A stretch of DNA of 25,768 nucleotides. Origin: Comamonadaceae bacterium (lineage in GTDB: Bacteria > Pseudomonadota > Gammaproteobacteria > Burkholderiales > Burkholderiaceae_C). Position 1 is the stretch's first letter, and each line of letters begins with the position of its first letter. The notes beneath the pieces are model-generated. The model was not told the origin of the DNA and did no database searches. It was given only the letters and a program-made list of their open reading frames with translations. The position numbers were made by a program, and so were the translations under genes. Shown piece by piece: positions 22,267-25,768 of this stretch. The stretch lies in NCBI GenBank assembly GCA_947454695.1, contig CANGMW010000006.1:1-25768 (forward strand), written 5' to 3'.

Positions 22267-22372
22267 TATTTTCCAGGCTTGTTTTGGGTTGGCGGCTGAT
22301 GTGTGTGGCGGTTTTTTTTTGATTTTTGCGGGATTCTGAATGCCTGCGATGAACCGCACGGACGGCGGCCTT

Positions 22373-22395
22373 AAAAACATCCGCGATGTTTTTTT
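22373..22395. terminator. Terminator-like A/T-rich hairpin in the intergenic region
   Basis: AAAAACATC (22373-22381) pairs with GATGTTTTT (22385-22393) around CGC, with T continuing to 22395. The stem has only two G-C pairs, so it is a weak terminator at best. It could end a short plus-strand transcript or block read-through in either direction. Confidence 0.3.
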
Positions 22396-22442
22396 ACAAC
22401 TCGAAATACATGCTGTCGCCAGGGTGACAGGTTGGGTGAATT

Positions 22443-22492
22443 CTTAAAATTTAAGTCTAATAAGCTATGTTTTTGATAGCATTGAATTCAAT
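22443..22492. promoter_or_regulatory. Cluster of three dyads upstream of the adhesin
   Basis: Three dyads lie within 50 bp: CTTAAA-A-TTTAAG (22443-22455), GCTAT-N7-ATAGC (22464-22480) and the perfect palindrome ATTGAATTCAAT (22481-22492). They lie about 240-290 nt before the adhesin start and could be operators. Palindromes are more frequent by chance in AT-rich DNA. Confidence 0.35.
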
Positions 22493-22730
22493 ACCGGCTT
22501 GAATAATTTTGATTAAATCTTAAAAAAATGTGAAATTTGACCCGTCGCGGCTCAATTGGCAAATCAATTCGAAACCGAGATGGCGGTGTGACAAACGTCC
22601 GGTTTTCATCCTTCAATCAAATTGTTACGTTTTTCTGGGGAACTTTGGGTGCGTATTTAGTGTTTTTGCTGTTTTCTGGGGATAGAATCACAAAAGTGAA
22701 AATCACGCAAATTTCCCAAAGGACGCAGTA

Positions 22731-25700
22731 ATGAAACACCAAGGCGACAACAACGGCAATAGCACCAACACCAACGCGCAAGCGGGTGATTTGCCCAGTC
22801 CCAAACTCAAGACCCCAAGCTCGGCGATCAAAGACGCCGTGCAAGTTGCCGCCGCCACGCCCGTGGCAGACGGTACGACGGGCATCCTGGGACGCCTGAA
22901 GCGGCTCAATCCGCTGCGCAAAAAACGTCTGCTCGGGGAAGAGGATTTGGGTGACAGTGATTCGTCGTCGGCTCAATCCGTGACCAGCGATGAGGCTTCG
23001 TCCAGCCGCATCGTGAGCGATATGGAGAGCGTGGAAGACAAAGTTCAACTTGCACAGGCTGGGCAGGGAAGTGCCGGCGGTGTTTTGCCGGGCGGTGCTG
23101 CAGGTGGCGCAACAGGTGGTGCTGCAGGTGGTGCTGCAGGTGGTGCTGCAGGTGGTGCTGCAGGTGGTGCTGCAGGTGGTGCTGCAGGTGGTGCTGCAGG
23201 TGGTGCTGCAGCAGGTGCGGCAGGTGGTGCGGCAGGTGGTGCTGCAGGCGCTGCGGCAGGTGCTGCAGCGGGTGCTGGTGCTGGTGCCGGTGCGGCTGCT
23301 GCTGCTGGTGCTTTGAGCGGCGGTACTTTGGGTGCTGCTGCGGGCGCTGGTGCTTTGGCAGGTGCTGGTGGTGGCGGCGGCGGCGGTGGTTCCTCGGGTC
23401 CTGCGCCTGATACGACACCTCCGGTGGCATCTACTGGTTCGCTTAAACATGATTCCTTGAGCGACACAGGTAACACGACTGACAGTTTGACTAGCAACCG
23501 CAACCCGGTTATCACCGGGGTCGCTGAGGCAAATGCCCGCGTTGTGGTGGGTATTGACGCTCATTACTACACCGTGACCGCTAACTCGGTGGGCGCTTAT
23601 GCAGTGACTGTGACAACGACCCTCAGCGATGCTTCGTACACGCCCAGCATCACGGCAACCGATGCGGCAGGCAACTCCAGCACAGCCGCAGGCGTCTCGT
23701 TCGTGGTCGATCACACGGTGGCTGCTGCCACGGGTCACATTGTTCACGATGCGATCAACGACACGGGCTCGAACTCGGGTGATAGCCTGACGAGTAACCA
23801 ACGCGCCGCGATCACGGGCACGGCTGAAGCCGGCTCGCTGGTGCATATTGTGGCCAATGGCTATACCTATGCTGACACAACAGCTGACGCATACGGTAAT
23901 TACACGGCCACGTACTCGGGTGCCACCATGGTTGATGGCACCTATACACCGCAAATCACGGTTACGGACGTGGCGGGTAACACCACCTCGGGTGCCGGAA
24001 CTTTATTTATAGTGGATCACTCTGTGGCTGCTCCCACAGGCCACATTGTTCATGATGTAGTCAACGATACGGGTGTGAGTGCTGGCGATAGTTTGACCGG
24101 CAATCAACGTCCGCTGATCACGGGTACGGCTGATGCTGGCTCGGTGGTGCATGTTGTGGTGACGGATGGCGGATCGCACACCTACACTTACGGTGATGCA
24201 ATTGCTGACGTCAATGGCAACTACACGGTCGCCTACAGCGGTACTGCGATGGCTGACGGGCTTTACACGGTCAGCGTTACAGCCGTCGATGCGGTTGGCA
24301 ACACCAGCACGAATGCTGGCGACTACTCGTTCAGGTTGGACACGCAGGCGCCTGCTGTTGCCACGGGCGGACACCTGACGCACGACACCCCGAATGACAC
24401 GGGCGCAAGTACATCAGACAGCAAAACCAGCAATACGACGCCACAACTCACCATTAATGCTGAGCACGGCAACGTGGTGGTGGTTAATGTTGGAGGTCAA
24501 TTCCTGACGGCAACGGAAACCACTTCCAGCGGTGTCTATACGCTGAATGTGACAAATGCCCTGGCTGATGGGACCTTTACGCCGCAAATTACGGTGTTAG
24601 ATGCGGCTGGCAACAGCAGTTCAGCGACGGCCGGGGCTTCCTTTGTGGTGGATACGCACGCACCATTGGCGCCTACAGGCACTTTGAAGCACGATGCTTC
24701 AAGCGATACGCGTGTTACCACCGACAGCCTGACCAGCAACCAGACGCCGCACCTTTTAATTACCGCTGAGAGCGGTGACGTGGTGGTGGTGTCGGTGGGT
24801 GGTCACCTGTACACCGGTGTGGAGACTACTGCATCTGGAACATATGACGTCAGTATTTCGACCGCACTGGCAGATCTGACGACCTATACCCCCAGCATCA
24901 CGGCAACCGATGCCGCTGGCAACTCCAGCACAGCTTCCGGTCTGTCGTTTGTGGTGGACCACACGGTGGCAACTGCCACGGGTCACATTGTTCACGACTC
25001 GGTCAACGACACGGGCTCGGACACGGGCGACAACCGTACGAGCAACCAACGGGCCACTATCACGGGCACGGCTGAAGCCGGCTCGGTGGTGCACATTGTG
25101 GCTGGTATCTACACCTATGGCGATGTAACGGCGGACGCTTACGGCAACTACACGGCGATCTATTCGGGCGCCACGATGTCGGATGCGACCTACACGCCCT
25201 CTATTACAGTGACGGATGTGGCTGGCAACACCACTTCGGGCGCAGGTACCCAATTTATTGTGGACCACACGGGGCCGTCGACAGCGGGAATGTCGGCTCA
25301 CATCGTTCATGATGCGTTCAACGACACGGGCAAAAGCACGACCGACGCACTGACGAGCAATAAAAACGCGGTGATCACGGGCACGGCTGAGGCTGGCTCG
25401 GTGGTGCATGTGGTGGTGACCGATGGTGCATCGCACACCTACACGTATGGTGATGCGACGGCTGATGTCAATGGCAACTACACGGTGAACTACAACGGTT
25501 CAGGGATGGCTGATGCCGTGTACACAGTGAGTGTGAGGGCAACGGACGCAGCGGGTAATAGCAGTACGAAGGCTGGCGAAGGTTTTACGGTGGACACGCA
25601 GGCGCCGTCAACGGTGGGCGTGACGGGTGCGATCACGCACAACGCTGATAACGACACGGGTGCTCTGAGTGGAGACAGCCTGACGAGCAACACGCGACCC

Positions 25701-25768
25701 TACCTGACGATTGAAGCTGAACCTGGCAACAAGGTGGTGGTGAATGTGAATGGCCAGTTGCTGGCGGC
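22731..25768 (+). CDS. Giant Ig-like-repeat surface adhesin (partial, 3' end outside window)
   Basis: The frame is open from ATG 22731 to the right edge (at least 1,012 residues). AAAGGA (22718-22723) precedes the ATG at 7-nt spacing. There is no Sec signal, as expected for type I-secreted BapA/LapA-like adhesins, whose secretion signal is C-terminal. Residues 1-115 are hydrophilic with a basic patch (LGRLKRLNPLRKKRLLG) and a Ser/Asp-rich stretch. Residues about 116-225 are Gly/Ala repeats. From residue 230 follow eight Ig-like modules of about 100-110 residues, the eighth cut by the edge. Recurrent motifs are NDTG, DSLTSN, ITGTAEAGSVVH, YGNYTA, ITVTDVAGNTTS and FVVDHT. Such proteins mediate attachment and biofilm formation. 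I cannot see whether RTX repeats or a secretion signal follow. Confidence 0.88.
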   Translation, partial: MKHQGDNNGNSTNTNAQAGDLPSPKLKTPSSAIKDAVQVAAATPVADGTTGILGRLKRLNPLRKKRLLGEEDLGDSDSSSAQSVTSDEASSSRIVSDMESVEDKVQLAQAGQGSAGGVLPGGAAGGATGGAAGGAAGGAAGGAAGGAAGGAAGGAAGGAAAGAAGGAAGGAAGAAAGAAAGAGAGAGAAAAAGALSGGTLGAAAGAGALAGAGGGGGGGGSSGPAPDTTPPVASTGSLKHDSLSDTGNTTDSLTSNRNPVITGVAEANARVVVGIDAHYYTVTANSVGAYAVTVTTTLSDASYTPSITATDAAGNSSTAAGVSFVVDHTVAAATGHIVHDAINDTGSNSGDSLTSNQRAAITGTAEAGSLVHIVANGYTYADTTADAYGNYTATYSGATMVDGTYTPQITVTDVAGNTTSGAGTLFIVDHSVAAPTGHIVHDVVNDTGVSAGDSLTGNQRPLITGTADAGSVVHVVVTDGGSHTYTYGDAIADVNGNYTVAYSGTAMADGLYTVSVTAVDAVGNTSTNAGDYSFRLDTQAPAVATGGHLTHDTPNDTGASTSDSKTSNTTPQLTINAEHGNVVVVNVGGQFLTATETTSSGVYTLNVTNALADGTFTPQITVLDAAGNSSSATAGASFVVDTHAPLAPTGTLKHDASSDTRVTTDSLTSNQTPHLLITAESGDVVVVSVGGHLYTGVETTASGTYDVSISTALADLTTYTPSITATDAAGNSSTASGLSFVVDHTVATATGHIVHDSVNDTGSDTGDNRTSNQRATITGTAEAGSVVHIVAGIYTYGDVTADAYGNYTAIYSGATMSDATYTPSITVTDVAGNTTSGAGTQFIVDHTGPSTAGMSAHIVHDAFNDTGKSTTDALTSNKNAVITGTAEAGSVVHVVVTDGASHTYTYGDATADVNGNYTVNYNGSGMADAVYTVSVRATDAAGNSSTKAGEGFTVDTQAPSTVGVTGAITHNADNDTGALSGDSLTSNTRPYLTIEAEPGNKVVVNVNGQLLA
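23091..23210 (+). repeat. In-frame 12-bp minisatellite encoding Gly-Gly-Ala-Ala
   Basis: Eight perfect tandem copies of GGTGGTGCTGCA run from 23115 to 23210, preceded by two diverged copies (23091-23114) and followed by degenerate Gly/Ala codons to about 23390. The unit length is a multiple of three, so gain or loss of copies would change linker length without shifting the frame. Confidence 0.95.
23418..25768 (+). repeat. Tandem Ig-like module repeats with a four-module higher-order period
   Basis: Equivalent module starts lie near 23421, 23718, 24024, 24348, 24663, 24966, 25272 and 25602, giving spacings of about 297-330 bp. Modules four apart resemble each other most: 1 with 5, 2 with 6, 3 with 7, 4 with 8. 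Matching codons are offset by 1242, 1248, 1248 and 1254 bp. The array continues past the window. Confidence 0.88.

Larger units (their letters stand above)
22032..22730. other. AT-rich divergent regulatory region between TPR-glycosyltransferase and adhesin genes
   Basis: A 699-nt spacer, visibly more AT-rich than the rest of the window, especially 22040-22260 and 22435-22540. It contains a LexA-box-like dyad (22251-22266), a terminator-like hairpin (22373-22395), a hairpin CTGTCGC/GTGACAG (22413-22430), a cluster of dyads (22443-22492) and TAGAAT at 22683-22688, the best -10 candidate for the adhesin. I find no convincing protein gene. The AT-richness suits binding by an H-NS/MvaT-type silencer (inference). 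Confidence 0.6.

Noticed and set aside
22537..22731. A small open frame of up to 64 codons with one hydrophobic segment, ending in TAATG overlapping the adhesin start
   Set aside because: It begins at TTG (or an internal GTG) without a ribosome-binding site and lies in the adhesin leader and promoter. The TAATG junction is suggestive of coupling but not enough to call a gene.
23091..23210. The regular short repeat considered as a CRISPR-like array
   Set aside because: The 12-bp units are contiguous without spacers and encode an in-frame Gly-Gly-Ala-Ala linker.
22617..23954. A 445-codon minus-strand frame, and overlapping Pro/Ala-rich and His/Gln-rich frames, opposite the adhesin
   Set aside because: Their low-complexity sequence is just the antisense of the 12-bp minisatellite and Ig repeats; the plus-strand adhesin explains the region.
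1..25768. Search by eye for tRNA or rRNA genes, insertion sequences and attachment sites
   Set aside because: I saw no cloverleaf sequences, transposase frames, terminal inverted repeats with target duplications, or integrase genes. A tRNA scan would be needed for certainty.

Overview
The window looks like a chromosomal segment of a GC-rich betaproteobacterium, most likely Burkholderiales/Comamonadaceae (relatives such as Limnohabitans, Rhodoferax or Polaromonas). I infer this from the protein sequences, from the gene order (mdh, a CitE-like lyase, acnB; rpsP-rimM-trmD-rplS followed by a NUDIX gene and a CobD/CbiB-family gene; rsgA-M48 protease-orn) and from a Bug/TctC-type binding protein. 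No database search was run. Nearly all of the first 22 kb is ordinary core genome; the last 6 kb is accessory surface biology.

Layout. 1-4510: TCA-cycle block with the 3' end of malate dehydrogenase, a HpcH/HpaI (CitE-like) lyase, an exported protein of unknown function and aconitase B, closed by a strong terminator. 4640-6398: a DUF47/PhoU-like protein and a Pit phosphate transporter behind a Pho-box-like direct repeat. 6399-6848 (minus): a TM2-domain membrane protein. 6945-9209: the rpsP-rimM-trmD-rplS operon with a promoter at each end of the cluster, a structured rpsP leader, a hairpin presenting the rimM start codon and a terminator. 9256-10996: a NUDIX (CoA pyrophosphatase-like) gene and a CobD/CbiB-family membrane protein. 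11097-13309 (minus): rsgA and an M48 (Ste24-like) protease, overlapping by 4 bp. 13360-15977: orn, then a DEAD-box RNA helicase with a long structured leader and an Arg/Gly-rich tail. 16165-17157: an orphan Bug/TctC solute-binding protein. 17199-18473 (minus): an acyl-CoA dehydrogenase. 18645-19145: a small protein I do not recognise.

19151-25768 is the most interesting part. A trypsin-like secreted serine protease and a TPR protein with a GT9-like glycosyltransferase domain form an overlapping minus-strand pair. They are divergent from a giant Ig-like-repeat adhesin that starts at 22731 and runs off the right edge. The adhesin has no Sec signal, a Gly/Ala linker built from a perfect in-frame 12-bp minisatellite, and Ig-like modules arranged in a higher-order four-module repeat of about 1.25 kb. 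The roughly 700-bp AT-rich spacer between the divergent genes holds a LexA-box-like dyad and a cluster of palindromes. A plausible but untested reading is a surface adhesin locus with dedicated glycosylation and processing functions.

Regulatory sequence is the other theme. Three growth-related promoters share a -10 plus AAGGCT start-region motif. Several genes without a Shine-Dalgarno have -10-like hexamers 6-8 nt before their ATG, suggesting leaderless mRNAs.
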